A stretch of 64,000 bases of DNA, from NCBI GenBank assembly GCA_021464415.1, contig CM038471.1, positions 13,816,073 to 13,880,072 on the forward strand. Reading direction: 5' to 3'. The notes under the pieces were generated by a model. That model ran no database searches. It was not told the origin of the DNA and was given only the letters and a program-made list of their open reading frames with translations. Both the position numbers and the translations under genes were made by a program. The stretch's first letter is position 1. Each line of letters starts with the position of its first letter. This stretch comes from Lonicera japonica. Lineage: Eukaryota; Streptophyta; Magnoliopsida; Dipsacales; Caprifoliaceae. Shown here in pieces: positions 11,331-21,909 of the stretch.

Positions 11331-14300
11331 ATGGGAACCAATGGACAGAGAATCGAACAACTCGAAAAAAATGTTGGCTCTCTATTGGAGAAAATGGGCG
11401 GATCGCCCTCTCTCGTCGATCGGGTGCAAAGTTTGGAGTTACGCATCCAAAGTATCCCAGCAGGGGATGCATCGGGCAGCTCGCCCGCACTTATCGATCG
11501 TGTGCAAGATTTGGAGGAAGGCCTCCAAAATCTTCAGGGAAACCCACCAGGGGATCACTATGGGGAGATGATGGATGAGATGAGAACTGAAATCGATCAA
11601 CTCACCCAGAAATTGACTATATTGTCAATGGCGGTCGCTAACTCACCAGTTGGAGGTGGGGAGCGTACAAAGATGAAAGTGCCCGAACCCAAAGCATTCG
11701 CTGGTGTTCGTGATGCCAGGGAATTAGAAAATTTTGTTTTCGACATGGAACAATATTTTCGGGCAACAAAGGTGGACGAGGAGGAAACAAAGATATCCTC
11801 CGCGTCCATGTACTTGTCTGGGGATGCCAAATTATGGTGGCGGAACAAGTACAATGAGGTTCAAGCTGGGGAGTGCGAGATTAGCACTTGGGAGGATCTG
11901 AAAAAGGAGCTACGTGATCGATTCCTTCCCGAAAACACCTCCCACAACGCACGACAAGAACTCCTTCAAACGAAGCACTCAGGGAGCATCAAGGAGTACG
12001 TCAATGCGTTCACCACCATCATGTTAGATATCCACGACATGAATGATGCTGATAGATTGTTCTTCTTCATGATCGGGTTACAACCGTGGGCCAAAACGGA
12101 GTTAAATCGTAGGCAAGTGAAGACGTTAACTCAAGCCATATCAGCTGCTGAAAGCCTGCAAGATTACACCACCGGTCCCAAATCAAATGTTCCAAGAAGT
12201 GGGCAGACGAAGAATGCGGGAGAGAGAAAACCGAATTCTCCTGCCAGACCTGATTGGAGAGGCAACACGCCCACCAGGCCGTTTACCCAGCAAAATAATT
12301 ACAAAAATGGGAACAAGTTCACAGGGAACTCCCAAACCGGCAATAATGGGAAAAAGCCCTTGAGCCCCGGAACATGCTACTTGTGTCACGGTGCTCACTT
12401 CATGGCCAACTGCCCCGACAAGCAACTTCTGAGTGCTCTCGTTGCTAGAGGTGGTGGCATGCTTCCGAAAGCCCCAGCCGCCTCGGGGCAATCTTATCGG
12501 ACTCAGCAAAATGACCACGCCGAGTTTGAAGAAGAAACTGAGGAATATGAAGGAGCATCATTGGGTGCCTATCAGGGGCAGTTCATTCACTCTTACAACG
12601 CAGTAACGGTTGAAGAAGATCCCCGACAAAAAGGGAAAGCAGGTGTGGAGAAGAGTCCTCAAAGAAATGGTCTGATGTATGTTGATATCAAGATCAACGG
12701 AAAGCCGATTCAGGCCATGGTGGACACAGGCGCAACGCATAACTACCTGGCAAGCACCGAAGTTGAACGGTTAGGCCTTATCTTAGAAAAAGGAGTAGGT
12801 CGTGTGAAGGCCATCAACTCAGCCGCTCAACCTGTCGCCGGAATGGCGAAATCTGTGCTAGTAAAAGTGGGCCCTTACGAAGGGAGAACTAACTTCTCGG
12901 TTGTGGTGATGGACGACTTCAAGGTTATCCTGGGGTTAGAATTCTTAAGGGAAACTAAGGCTAGCGTCATGCCCAGCACGAATAGCCTCATGATGCTCGG
13001 CAAGAATCCATGCATTATCCCGGTGACGACCCCGTCAAGCAGTGGGAAGTTTTTATCGGCAATTCAACTGAAGAAGGGACTGAAGCACGACAATCCTACT
13101 TTTGTGGCTGCACTGAAGTGGGATGAAATTCAGGAGACTTCTGGACCGTTACCGAAATCCATTCGACGGGTGTTAACTGAGTTCGAAGATATAATGCCCG
13201 ACAACCTTCCGAAGAAGCTACCTCCACGTAGAGAAGTGGACCACCAGATTGAACTAGTGCCGGGTGCTAAGCCTCCAGTTCGCGCAGCTTATCGGATGTC
13301 CCAGCCCGAGCTGGCAGAACTTCGAAAACAGCTAAAGGAATTATTGGATGCAGGTTTAGTGCAGCCAGCCAAATCGCCGTACGGGGCCCCAGTTCTCTTT
13401 CAAAAGAAACAAGATGGCTCCTTGAGAATGTGTGTCGACTACCGAGCTCTTAACAAGGTAACCATCCGGAATAACTACCCGATCCCTCTTGTAGCCGATT
13501 GCTTTGACCAACTCAGCCGGGCAAAAGTTTTCACTAAGCTCGATCTCAGATCCGGGTATTGGCAAGTTCGCATTGCGGCAGGAGATGAGGGAAAAACCAC
13601 ATGCGTCACCAGATACGGGGCTTATGAATTCCTTGTTATGCCATTTGGGCTAACCAATGCTCCAGCCACTTTCAGCACCTTAATGAATCAGGTTCTTAGG
13701 GACTACTTGGATGATTTTGTCGTTGTTTATCTCGATGATATCGTTGTGTACAGCGAAAACATGGAAGAACATGAAGAGCACCTGAAGAAGGTATTTGAGA
13801 GACTTCGAAAACATGAGTTGTATATCAAGTTGTCGAAGTGCTCTTTTGCGCAAAAGCGTATCAAGTTTCTTGGCCACATCATTGAACATGGGAGAGTGCA
13901 AATGGATCCGACTAAGGTCAAGGTTATTCAGGAATGGCAAGCGCCCACCAATGTGTCGGAACTCCGTTCTTTTCTGGGACTGGCGAATTACTACAGAAAG
14001 TTCGTGAAAGACTACTCCAGTATCGCATTGCCCCTGACGGAACTGCTAAAGAAGGCAAAAGTTTGGAAATGGTCGACAGGGTGCCAAGCTGCCTTCGATG
14101 CTTTGAAGAAGGCTATGTCTGAAGACCCGGTTCTTGCTCTACCGGATGTGACCAAGCCGTTTGAAGTGCACACTGATGCATCGGATTTTGCCCTCGGAGG
14201 AGTCTTAATGCAGGAGAGCCACCCGGTAGCATACGAAAGTCGTAAGCTCAATGAAACCGAGAGGAAGTACTCTGCTCACGAAAAGGAGTTACTCGCAGTG

Positions 14301-16151
14301 GTCCATTGTCTGAGGTTATGGCGACACTACCTTCTCGGTTCTCGATTTCTTGTGAAAACAGATAATACTGCGGTCAGCCATTTCCTTAGTCAACCAAAAT
14401 TGAGTTCTAAACAAGCAAGGTGGCAGGAGTTACTAGCTGAATTCAATTTTTGGATGGAGTATAAGGCGGGGTCGACCAATCAAGTAGCAGATGCTTTGAG
14501 TCGCAGGGTGGAGTTCAACGAACAGGCTAACGCGTTCCTTAATGCCATTCTTCGAATCGACAGTCAAGTGTCTACCGAAATTCGAAGCAAAATCAAGAAC
14601 GCGCTACCGCAAGATCCTGTTTCTGCCCAACTATTAGAGATGATCAAGAAGGGGAAGACACGGCAGTTTTGGTTGGACAACGGGTTCATCTCGACAAAGG
14701 GAAATCGAGTTTTTGTTCCTCGAGTAGGGGAGTTGAGGCGCACCCTGATTCGAGAATGCCATGATACCTTATGGGCGGGACACCCTGGTCAAGAAAGGAC
14801 GTTGGCCCTCCTTAAGCAAGGGTACTACTGGCCCCAAATGGAAGATGATGTGGAGAGCTATGTTAGAACTTGCCTGATTTGCCAACAAGACAAAATTGAG
14901 CGGAGACAGCCTGCAGGGTTACTGGAACCTCTACCTATCCCGGAACGACCTTGGGAGAGCATTTCGCTCGATTTCATATCAGGTTTACCCAAAGTGGGGG
15001 ACTTGACAACTATCCTTGTAGTCGTTGATCGTTTTTCGAAGTACGCCACTTTTATCGCAGTTCCAAAGAACACATCGGGCGAGGAGACTGCACAACTATT
15101 CTTCAAGTATGTGGTTAAGTATTGGGGGATTCCTCGGAGCATAGTTAGTGACAGGGACTCACGATTCACGGGAAATTTTTGGAAGGAACTTTTCAAGGTT
15201 CTCGGCTCCAAGCTGTGTATGAGTTCCAGTTACCACCCTCAATCCGATGGACAAACTGAAAGATACAACGCGATGCTTGAGGAATATCTGCGCCATTTCG
15301 CTAGTGCAACACAACGAAATTGGGTCAAGTTATTGGATGTGGCTCAATTGTGCTTCAACGCCCAGAAAAACTCTGGGACGGGCAAGAGCGCCTTCGAAAT
15401 CGTTACCGGCCAACAACCCATCCTTCCTCACACCGCCAACTCGATGCCAATTTCCAAATCTCCTAGAGCCCGTAACTTCTCAGAAGAATGGAAGCAAAAT
15501 ATTGAGTTGGCTCGTTCGCACCTAGAGAAGGCCACCCATCGAATGAAGAAGTATGCAGATCAGAAAAGGCGACCGTTAGAGTTCCAAGTAGGAGATCTCG
15601 TAATGGTGAAGCTTCTTCCACAAGATAGGAAGTTCTTGAGGGGTCGAGACCCACGCCTTCTGCAAAAATATGAGGGGCCGCTTAGGATTGTGAAGAAAAT
15701 TGGGAAAGTGGCTTATCGGATTGAACCCCCTAGCTGGCTGAAGGTTCACCCAGTATTTCATGTCAGCATGCTAAAACCGTACTTTGCTGACACAACCGAT
15801 CCATCCCGAGGAGAGTCTAGTCGTCCAGGGCTAAAGCAGAGAGCAGAAGGGAAGCAGTCAGTGGAAGCCATCCTGGCCGATCGAGTTGTGACAGCTTCTC
15901 GCAAACAACACCAAGAGTTCCTTGTCAAATGGGCAGGAAGAAACCCAGAAGAGAACACTTGGGAAAGAGCATCAGACCTATCCGCTTTCCAGGACCAGAT
16001 CACATCATACCTCAACCAGTTGCCGAGGACGTCAACAGCTCTAGTGGGGGAGGATGTCACGGGGTGCCTTCCAACACAACCCGTGACCGACTTCTACACT
16101 TCATCAGCACTGTGCATGCGCCCGAGCGCAGCACGGCCCGACAGGCAATGA
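11331..16151 (+). CDS. Gag-Pol polyprotein with C-terminal chromodomain, Ty3/gypsy
   Basis: One open frame of 1606 residues. Domains in order: an N-terminal coiled-coil-like stretch (about 1-100); a retrotransposon Gag domain (about 115-250); a zinc knuckle CYLC...H...C at 349-361 with C-x2-C-x3-H-x4-C spacing, one residue shorter than the usual retroviral form; an aspartic protease with DTGA at 465-468; reverse transcriptase with YLDD at 800-803; RNase H with TDAS (Asp949); an integrase zinc finger ending CLIC (1181-1184); an integrase core with Asp1214, Asp1274 and Glu1310 (35 residues between the last two); and a chromodomain at about 1511-1564 (FLVKWAG, NTWE). These enzymes copy the element's RNA to DNA and insert it; the chromodomain is known in such elements to steer integration to marked chromatin. 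The ATG at 11331 lies 70 bp after the LTR and starts the frame. The last 32 codons read through the polypurine tract and into the 3' LTR, ending at 16151. No stop, frameshift or lost catalytic residue was seen. Confidence 0.96.
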   Translation: MGTNGQRIEQLEKNVGSLLEKMGGSPSLVDRVQSLELRIQSIPAGDASGSSPALIDRVQDLEEGLQNLQGNPPGDHYGEMMDEMRTEIDQLTQKLTILSMAVANSPVGGGERTKMKVPEPKAFAGVRDARELENFVFDMEQYFRATKVDEEETKISSASMYLSGDAKLWWRNKYNEVQAGECEISTWEDLKKELRDRFLPENTSHNARQELLQTKHSGSIKEYVNAFTTIMLDIHDMNDADRLFFFMIGLQPWAKTELNRRQVKTLTQAISAAESLQDYTTGPKSNVPRSGQTKNAGERKPNSPARPDWRGNTPTRPFTQQNNYKNGNKFTGNSQTGNNGKKPLSPGTCYLCHGAHFMANCPDKQLLSALVARGGGMLPKAPAASGQSYRTQQNDHAEFEEETEEYEGASLGAYQGQFIHSYNAVTVEEDPRQKGKAGVEKSPQRNGLMYVDIKINGKPIQAMVDTGATHNYLASTEVERLGLILEKGVGRVKAINSAAQPVAGMAKSVLVKVGPYEGRTNFSVVVMDDFKVILGLEFLRETKASVMPSTNSLMMLGKNPCIIPVTTPSSSGKFLSAIQLKKGLKHDNPTFVAALKWDEIQETSGPLPKSIRRVLTEFEDIMPDNLPKKLPPRREVDHQIELVPGAKPPVRAAYRMSQPELAELRKQLKELLDAGLVQPAKSPYGAPVLFQKKQDGSLRMCVDYRALNKVTIRNNYPIPLVADCFDQLSRAKVFTKLDLRSGYWQVRIAAGDEGKTTCVTRYGAYEFLVMPFGLTNAPATFSTLMNQVLRDYLDDFVVVYLDDIVVYSENMEEHEEHLKKVFERLRKHELYIKLSKCSFAQKRIKFLGHIIEHGRVQMDPTKVKVIQEWQAPTNVSELRSFLGLANYYRKFVKDYSSIALPLTELLKKAKVWKWSTGCQAAFDALKKAMSEDPVLALPDVTKPFEVHTDASDFALGGVLMQESHPVAYESRKLNETERKYSAHEKELLAVVHCLRLWRHYLLGSRFLVKTDNTAVSHFLSQPKLSSKQARWQELLAEFNFWMEYKAGSTNQVADALSRRVEFNEQANAFLNAILRIDSQVSTEIRSKIKNALPQDPVSAQLLEMIKKGKTRQFWLDNGFISTKGNRVFVPRVGELRRTLIRECHDTLWAGHPGQERTLALLKQGYYWPQMEDDVESYVRTCLICQQDKIERRQPAGLLEPLPIPERPWESISLDFISGLPKVGDLTTILVVVDRFSKYATFIAVPKNTSGEETAQLFFKYVVKYWGIPRSIVSDRDSRFTGNFWKELFKVLGSKLCMSSSYHPQSDGQTERYNAMLEEYLRHFASATQRNWVKLLDVAQLCFNAQKNSGTGKSAFEIVTGQQPILPHTANSMPISKSPRARNFSEEWKQNIELARSHLEKATHRMKKYADQKRRPLEFQVGDLVMVKLLPQDRKFLRGRDPRLLQKYEGPLRIVKKIGKVAYRIEPPSWLKVHPVFHVSMLKPYFADTTDPSRGESSRPGLKQRAEGKQSVEAILADRVVTASRKQHQEFLVKWAGRNPEENTWERASDLSAFQDQITSYLNQLPRTSTALVGEDVTGCLPTQPVTDFYTSSALCMRPSAARPDRQ
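16043..16054 (+). promoter_or_regulatory. Polypurine tract of gypsy element
   Basis: AGTGGGGGAGGA directly precedes the 3' LTR and should prime plus-strand DNA synthesis. It also encodes Gag-Pol residues, because the frame continues into the LTR. Confidence 0.85.
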
Positions 16152-16664
16152 TCGATTGCCCCGCTTCATCAGCACCGTGCACGCGCCCGAGCGCAGCACG
16201 GCACCTAGTTTTATTATTCTGTTTAGGTTTCCCTTATGTAAATATTGTTGTTTCCATGTAATTAGATCTAGGAATTTCCTTTGTAATTGTATTCCATTTC
16301 CTTTGTAATTGTTTTCTTGTAACTTGTAAGACCCAACGTGCACTGCTACCACTCTGGTATTTTCATTAAGTGGTTATATGTGGGGATAAGACTATCTGCC
16401 TCACACCCGAGTTGCCTACCAGTGCACGTTGTTTAGCACTTGCTTTCAAGCTCTTACTTTCTTTCGAACTGTAATAGCTTTCCATGTAATCTAATTTTCT
16501 TGCAATGAAGTAATCTCAATTTGTGCTCACGCTCTCTTTCAAATTACTGTTGTTGCATGTTGCTCGTCGATTGTTAACAAAATTCGATCACACTCAACCG
16601 TGCTATCGGTTAGCCCGGTCGTTCACGCGGCCTCCTTTGTGCCATCAAAGGACGCCCCGTGACA
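16055..16664 (+). repeat. 3' LTR of gypsy element
   Basis: 610 bp. I read it as identical to the 5' LTR. Its first 97 bases also carry the end of the Gag-Pol frame and its stop codon. Confidence 0.96.
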
Positions 16665-16669
16665 CCAAG

Positions 16670-16968
16670 TAACGCATTTTCAAGCTTATACTCGGCCCTC
16701 ATGAAGCGAATAACATGCGTTTACTCACTTGTCATTGGCAAGTTAAAAAGTGGAATGCTACCAAATAAAAAGTAGTGTGCAAATAGCAGCTGCCTAAAGT
16801 ATAATTGGTACTGTATCAGTTTGTCATTTAGCTATACCAAAAAATTGGTTCGGTATAGGTAACACTAGTTTGGTTCAGTTATTGAACTAAACCCTGCCCT
16901 ATTAATTATGGATTATGAATTTGAATATTTCTGATTTTTTATTGCAGAGACATATTTAGGATTTAAAG
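16670..16968. other. Spacer between gypsy element and SR-alpha pseudogene
   Basis: Non-coding. It probably contains the former 5' flank of the pseudogene; a TTGCAG acceptor-like site (about 16942-16947) precedes its ATG. Confidence 0.4.
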
Positions 16969-19900
16969 ATGTTAGAGTAGTTACTGATTTTCGCTGGAGG
17001 AGGATTGATCCTCTGGACATGTAAAGTGCTAGGAAATGCTATTAGACGTTTGCCCATCGACGCCTTGATTAGGTCCTGCCTTTTGGAGGAAAGGTCTGGT
17101 GCTGCACTGCTGCTTCATACAATTATGAGGCTGCATACACGCTCAACTGGACATCTCACATGGCCTCGTCTTTTATATGTGGATGATCTGCTTCACTGCT
17201 TGCTATAGTAAAGCAAGAGTTCTCAGAGATTTATGATCCAAAACAGATAGTGTACAATGATGTTGATGATATATTTAGGCAGCTTTGAAAGGAGGCTGAC
17301 ACTTATGTGGAGGAAACAAGGAAATCAAAGAAGGTGGGTAAGCCTGTGAGTAACAATTTGGGTGAAAAGCAAGGGCAGGTGCAAATGTTGGATACTGAAT
17401 GAGGTAGGAAAAAAAGTAGTAGTGAAGAATCTGGAAATGGCGGTGGTGATGGTGACGACAAATTAAAAGGTCATAACTTGGAAAATGGACTTTCCATAGT
17501 TGGAAATAGGGAATTGGCCACAAGGGGTAATGTAAATGGTACAGAGAATGGAAGTGCCAATACTGGGGCTTTTGATGTAAATAAGCTACAAAAGCTTAGA
17601 GCTAAAGGTGCGAAAAAAATTGATACTGTTGTTAACAAGAGTTCCAAGGAGGAACCAAGGAAAAAGATAACAAAGAAGAACAGAGTTTGGGATGATCACC
17701 TCGAGAGTCAAAAATTGGACTTTACAGACCCAACGAGTGAGAATGGGGAAGGGAATATGGTGGTGGTTGCTGCATATCAAGGTGAGAGTATGATGGACAA
17801 AGAGGAGATTTTTAGCAGTGATAGTGAAGAGGATGATGAAGCCAAGAAAGATAGAAAGGTAGATGCCAAAAAGAAAGGGTGGTTTTCATCCATGTTCCAG
17901 ACGAATGTCTTTCATATTCCTTGATTATCGTTTCATTCTATCGGGTTGTTTTCTGCAGCTTAATATTCAGTATACAGAACAAATTATCTTTAACGTTTTA
18001 TTCCACATAAGACAAGTATTGGAACACGTAATTTGTGAATTCTGAAAAGCGTGATGAGTCAATGATCTCTCTCTCACACACGCACACGGTTGGGCACCCA
18101 CTTATACCATATTAGTCCGATTCTGTCTTTGTATTGAAGGTCAGATCCCTTGACGTTGAGGGCACTGTTTGAAGTTTTTAATGTTGTAGAAACTAGAAAG
18201 CTGTAACTTATAAAAAGAAATAATCCCAATTATCTAGGGCACTCATTGCAACGTTTAGTACTTCAACATTGAGAAATCACATTACCAAATTTATATTTTC
18301 TTAATCTCAGATAGCCAAGAATTGCCTGGTTTTGCTTTGCATGTTATAAGCTTGTTTGCACAACTCTCTTCTGCGGCTATTGCAGTGAGTTTTTTAGAGT
18401 TTTTTGTGGTGCTGGAGTATTTTTTTTTTTCATTGTTATAATTGAGATCATGTTTTCCTGGTCCATGATTTTAAGTGTTTAGGGTTCTGCTTAGGGTGAA
18501 ATTAAATTGCTTCTGATTTCTTGCCTGCATTGTTATTTTCATCTGCATTAATTTACTTTCTCATCACTGAAGTTGGTGTATGCTTACATATCATTTTCCT
18601 TGCGTTTTCTGCTCGGTAATGCTGGAAAGGAAAATTTGGAGAAGGCAGATCTAGAACCAGCTTTGAAAGCTCTCAAGGATAGGCTCATGACCAATAATGT
18701 GGTATGTTTTTCTCCTTCCTAGCATTGAATTGTAAATAGGAAAGAGAAGGAAAAAAAACTTGGTTTTGTCACTTTCTTTACTTTTAAATTGTTAAGGATA
18801 GTTTTAGCCTCTTCCTGCATCAGTCTATATATTCTGTATATTTATTTATTCTCAGAATCGTGGGATGTCTTGTATTTTTTGACAATAACAGGCTGATGAA
18901 ATAGCTGAAAAACTTTGTGAATCAGTTGCAGCAAGTCTCGAGAGTAAAAAACATGCCTCATTCACAAGGATATCATCAACGATGCAAGTGTGTTGATAAC
19001 TTTTTCCTGATTCTCTTTTTTCATTTCATTTGAACGTTTTCCGTATTCTCTTGTTGCGAAATGTTTTATATCATTGATTGAATTGATGACTCCAGGCGGC
19101 AATGAAGAGGGTGCATCTTGACTCACAAACGCTCCATTGACATTATGAGGGATGTTCATGCTGCGAAGGAACAGAGGAAGACATATATCATTTTTGTTGG
19201 AGTTAATGGAGTTCGAAAATCCACCAACCTTGCCAGGTAAAATCTCTAAATAAACATGTATATAGATTTGGTTCTTGTTGGCCCACCTATTCTATTAATC
19301 TGACGGACAATCCATGAGTTCTTCTCTCTGGAGGTTGCTTATATGTAACAATGGCTGCATGTGATACATTCCGCTCAGGAGCTGTTGAACAGCCACATAC
19401 TCATGCACGAAGACTCCAGGTATAGTTATTATGCTCTAATAAATTTCTGTGTATATATCTTAGGCAACTGAGTCATTTTTATTTTTGAAAGTGTAACCAA
19501 CTAATTAATATGGTGGTAATAGACCAGAAATAATAATAATACAGTGGTACGTCACTTGTAATGTACTCCAGATTCCTATATTTGAGAAGGGTTATGAGAA
19601 AGATCCTGATATTGTTGCAAAGGAGGCAGTACAGGAGACATCTAGAAATGGTTCGGATGTGGTTCTTGTTGATACAGGAGGTCGTATGCAGGTAATTTTC
19701 ATGTCGCACATTAATGCTTTTCTTATGTTTTAACTTTACAGTGGCCGCCAAACTGATCTTCAGTGGCATCAAATGAAATGTTAATGGAACGGTGTAGCAT
19801 TTTTGTTCCTTTTATATAAAATTTCTTTTTGTTGACTCATTATTTTGTAGGATAATGAGCCGCTAATGCGAGCTCTGTCAAAGCTCATCTATGTCAATTG

Positions 19901-20155
19901 TCCAGATCCGGTCCTTTTCGTTGGAGAGACCGTAGTTTGGAATGATGATGTGGATCAACTATCAAAGTTCAACCTTTATAACCTATCCCTCTTATTTTCT
20001 CCCTGCTACTATATTTTTCTAACATAACCTCATCTTCTATTTTACTAACCAAATTTGGTGGTTCTCTTGCAGAAACTAGCTGACTTGTCACCCTCTCCTA
20101 GTTCTAGGTTGATTGATGGCATCCTGCTTACAAAGTTTGACATCATCGATGATAA
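16969..20155 (+). pseudogene. Signal recognition particle receptor alpha-subunit pseudogene
   Basis: The family is a GTPase that docks ribosome-SRP complexes at the endoplasmic reticulum. Exon remnants in order: 16969-17900 (N-terminal domain and charged linker ending GWFSSMFQ), about 18612-18701, 18892-18987, 19096-19236, about 19333-19419, 19572-19691, 19851-19973 and 20073 to about 20155. Introns keep recognisable GT/AG borders at most sites, so this is a duplicated gene copy and not a processed one. It is dead: the fourth codon is TAG (16978-16980); further stops and frameshifts occur in exon 1 (TGA near 17286 and 17400); the donor after exon 1 reads CAG-ACGAAT; exons 4 and 5 have deletions; the P-loop reads GVNGVRKST (Gly to Arg) and the G3 motif DTGGR instead of DTAGR. 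Homology stops after the TKFD motif, so the last exon or exons are missing. Confidence 0.92.
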
Positions 20156-20159
20156 TATT

Positions 20160-20544
20160 ATGGGCCATGGATCTGGACCTGGACCTGGACGCATGTGGTT
20201 CCAATGACCAGTAGTGTTAGTGCTTGCTTTGCACGAAATAAGGGTCACACATTCAGATTATTTTGCTGCACTTATTTTCAGTCTAGCAGTTAGTAGTTTG
20301 ATATGTCCATGTTTATAGCACTTTAGTGGGTCACGTTGCAATTGCAGAGAGTTTGTAGCAGCATGCTTTTGCAGTGCATTAGTGGCTGTAGCATGAATGA
20401 AAAGCCATCTAATTATTGAGTGTCTACTAGACTTCTGGGAGGTGTGGGTTTCCTAGAAAAATCCAATTCCAACAACTATTTCAATTACTCACATTGAGAG
20501 ACAAAAATAGGTAAGTATAAAAACCGTTTTGTCTATTCTGCCCT
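20160..20544. other. Non-coding spacer after SR-alpha pseudogene
   Basis: No continuation of the SR-alpha C-terminal sequence and no other recognised feature. Confidence 0.45.
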
Positions 20545-21181
20545 TAGTTCGAGACCAATTACGTGCTCGCATTGATGAGAAGATTGCCCGGTTGGAACAA
20601 GAGTTGTCAACCTCTCTGCTGGCCAACAGTGCATTCAAGAGATGCTCATGGCCACGAGTGTGAAGCTTGATAGGATGAAATTGCCAAGGAACGGATAGCT
20701 TAGTGAGTCTTCTTTGGCCAATTCTGGGGTGACACAAGGGACCAATGGTGTTAGCACAGTGTTCCCTAAATTAACAATATTGGAGTTTATAAGGTATAGG
20801 GGAGGAGGAGATCCCACAAGTTAAATTTGTCAAGCGGAACAATTTTTTTGAATTTCAACAAATAGCATCTGAAAAGCAAGTTTCCTTGGCAGTTTACCAT
20901 CTCAAAGGGGAGGCACAATTGTGCTACCAATTAGCCAAAGACTCAAAAGGATTGGTTACTTGAAAACGGAGCTTCATGCACAATTCGGTCCCATAGAGTT
21001 CGAAGATTTCTTTGGAGTTCTAACCAAGCCTCGACAAACCGAGAACATAAGGGAGTACCAAACGGACTTTGAGAGACTTCTCGTAAGAGCGGGACAATTA
21101 ACTGCTGCACAACAAGTAGCATGCTTTGTAAGTGGACTAAAAGAAAGTATAATAGAGGCGGTGCATGTTAGGAAAAACTAG
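20545..21181 (+). pseudogene. Ty3/gypsy gag fragment, degenerate
   Basis: An upstream stretch (about 20545-20640) reads like the N-terminal coiled coil (EKIARLEQELST). About 20921-21181 holds an 86-residue frame with the gypsy Gag pattern (LHAQFGP.EFEDFFGVLTK, REYQTDFERLL, CFVSGLKES). Frames change between segments and no zinc knuckle follows; the sequence ends abruptly at about 21181 against LTR-like DNA. It is a relic of an older element, different in sequence from the intact gypsy copy. Confidence 0.75.
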
Positions 21182-21489
21182 GCGCTACTAGTTTTCAATT
21201 AGGATCGTAAGATACACATAACAAAAGAAAATTGTACAATAAAAAATTATTCGGCACAGCAATACACCAATCTTGCATAACACAAAGAATTACGCGGTAT
21301 TGGCAAATTGCCACTAGTCCATGGAGCAACACCAAATTCACTATATCAAAGAGGAGTGATTTACAAGACTGGTCAATAGACCTAAACATGCACACTGTGT
21401 ATCTCTCAACACTCAAAAGAAAAATAGATACTACAAATTTCTTACCTAGAAAACTTGCTTCTAATTTTTTTCTTATTTTTCTCTAATTT

Positions 21490-21895
21490 TGCTTTCTATA
21501 AAATTCTCACACACTCAAGCATACATACAACTTATAATATCATCACTCACCACTTTATTTATACAAATACAGTGCATAACTTTCCAACACCTAAAGCAAT
21601 CATAATCCACCGCCTTGGACTTTGTTCGAAGTATGCGTTGTATTTTTTGGAGGAGCTTAGTTAGGTCTTATCATGTATGATAGTAGGCAAAGAAAATTTG
21701 GCCAAGTAACATGGCTGCTATTTTTGACCTGCTGCAAATTTCACCGTTTTGAATTGGTCAAACATTGTGGGTACAATTTGGAAAAAGGCTAGCTAGCTTT
21801 AAGGAGGTTTGTAATTCTTAGACATTAAGAATTACGGCTAGCTTAATTATAAAGGAAGGTTAATCCAAAAAAAATGACCATTTATTTCTGTTACA
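21490..21895 (-). repeat. Copia-type LTR segment in inverted orientation
   Basis: On -, this matches the LTR that follows the copia RNase H (24155-24454 and 25295 to about 25395), including GCTAGCTTTAA...GTAATTCTTA and CCAAGTAACATGG. It lies directly left of + strand copia integrase sequence. A normal element would have a + strand LTR there, so the arrangement is rearranged. Limits are approximate; unalignable sequence at 21182-21489 may be the rest of the LTR. Confidence 0.7.
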
Positions 21896-21909
21896 AGAAT
21901 ATAATTAAC

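Larger units (their letters stand above)
10652..16664 (+). mobile_element. Complete Ty3/gypsy chromodomain retrotransposon (TSD CCAAG)
   Basis: This 6013 bp element is bounded by two 610 bp LTRs (TGTCACGGGG...CCCCGTGACA) and a perfect 5 bp duplication, CCAAG at 10647-10651 and 16665-16669. A primer-binding site for initiator tRNA-Met (TGGTATCAGAG) follows the 5' LTR, and a polypurine tract (AGTGGGGGAGGA) abuts the 3' LTR. One uninterrupted Gag-Pol frame fills the interior. The LTRs look identical base for base, so the insertion is very recent and the element may be autonomous and active. The order protease, reverse transcriptase, RNase H, integrase, chromodomain is that of the Ty3/gypsy chromodomain lineage. 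The short-spaced zinc knuckle resembles Galadriel-type elements, but the clade call is tentative. Confidence 0.97.

Noticed and set aside
11120..11578. 152-codon + frame overlapping the start of Gag-Pol
   Set aside because: It begins in the LTR and overlaps the clear Gag-Pol frame; no domain and no separate context.
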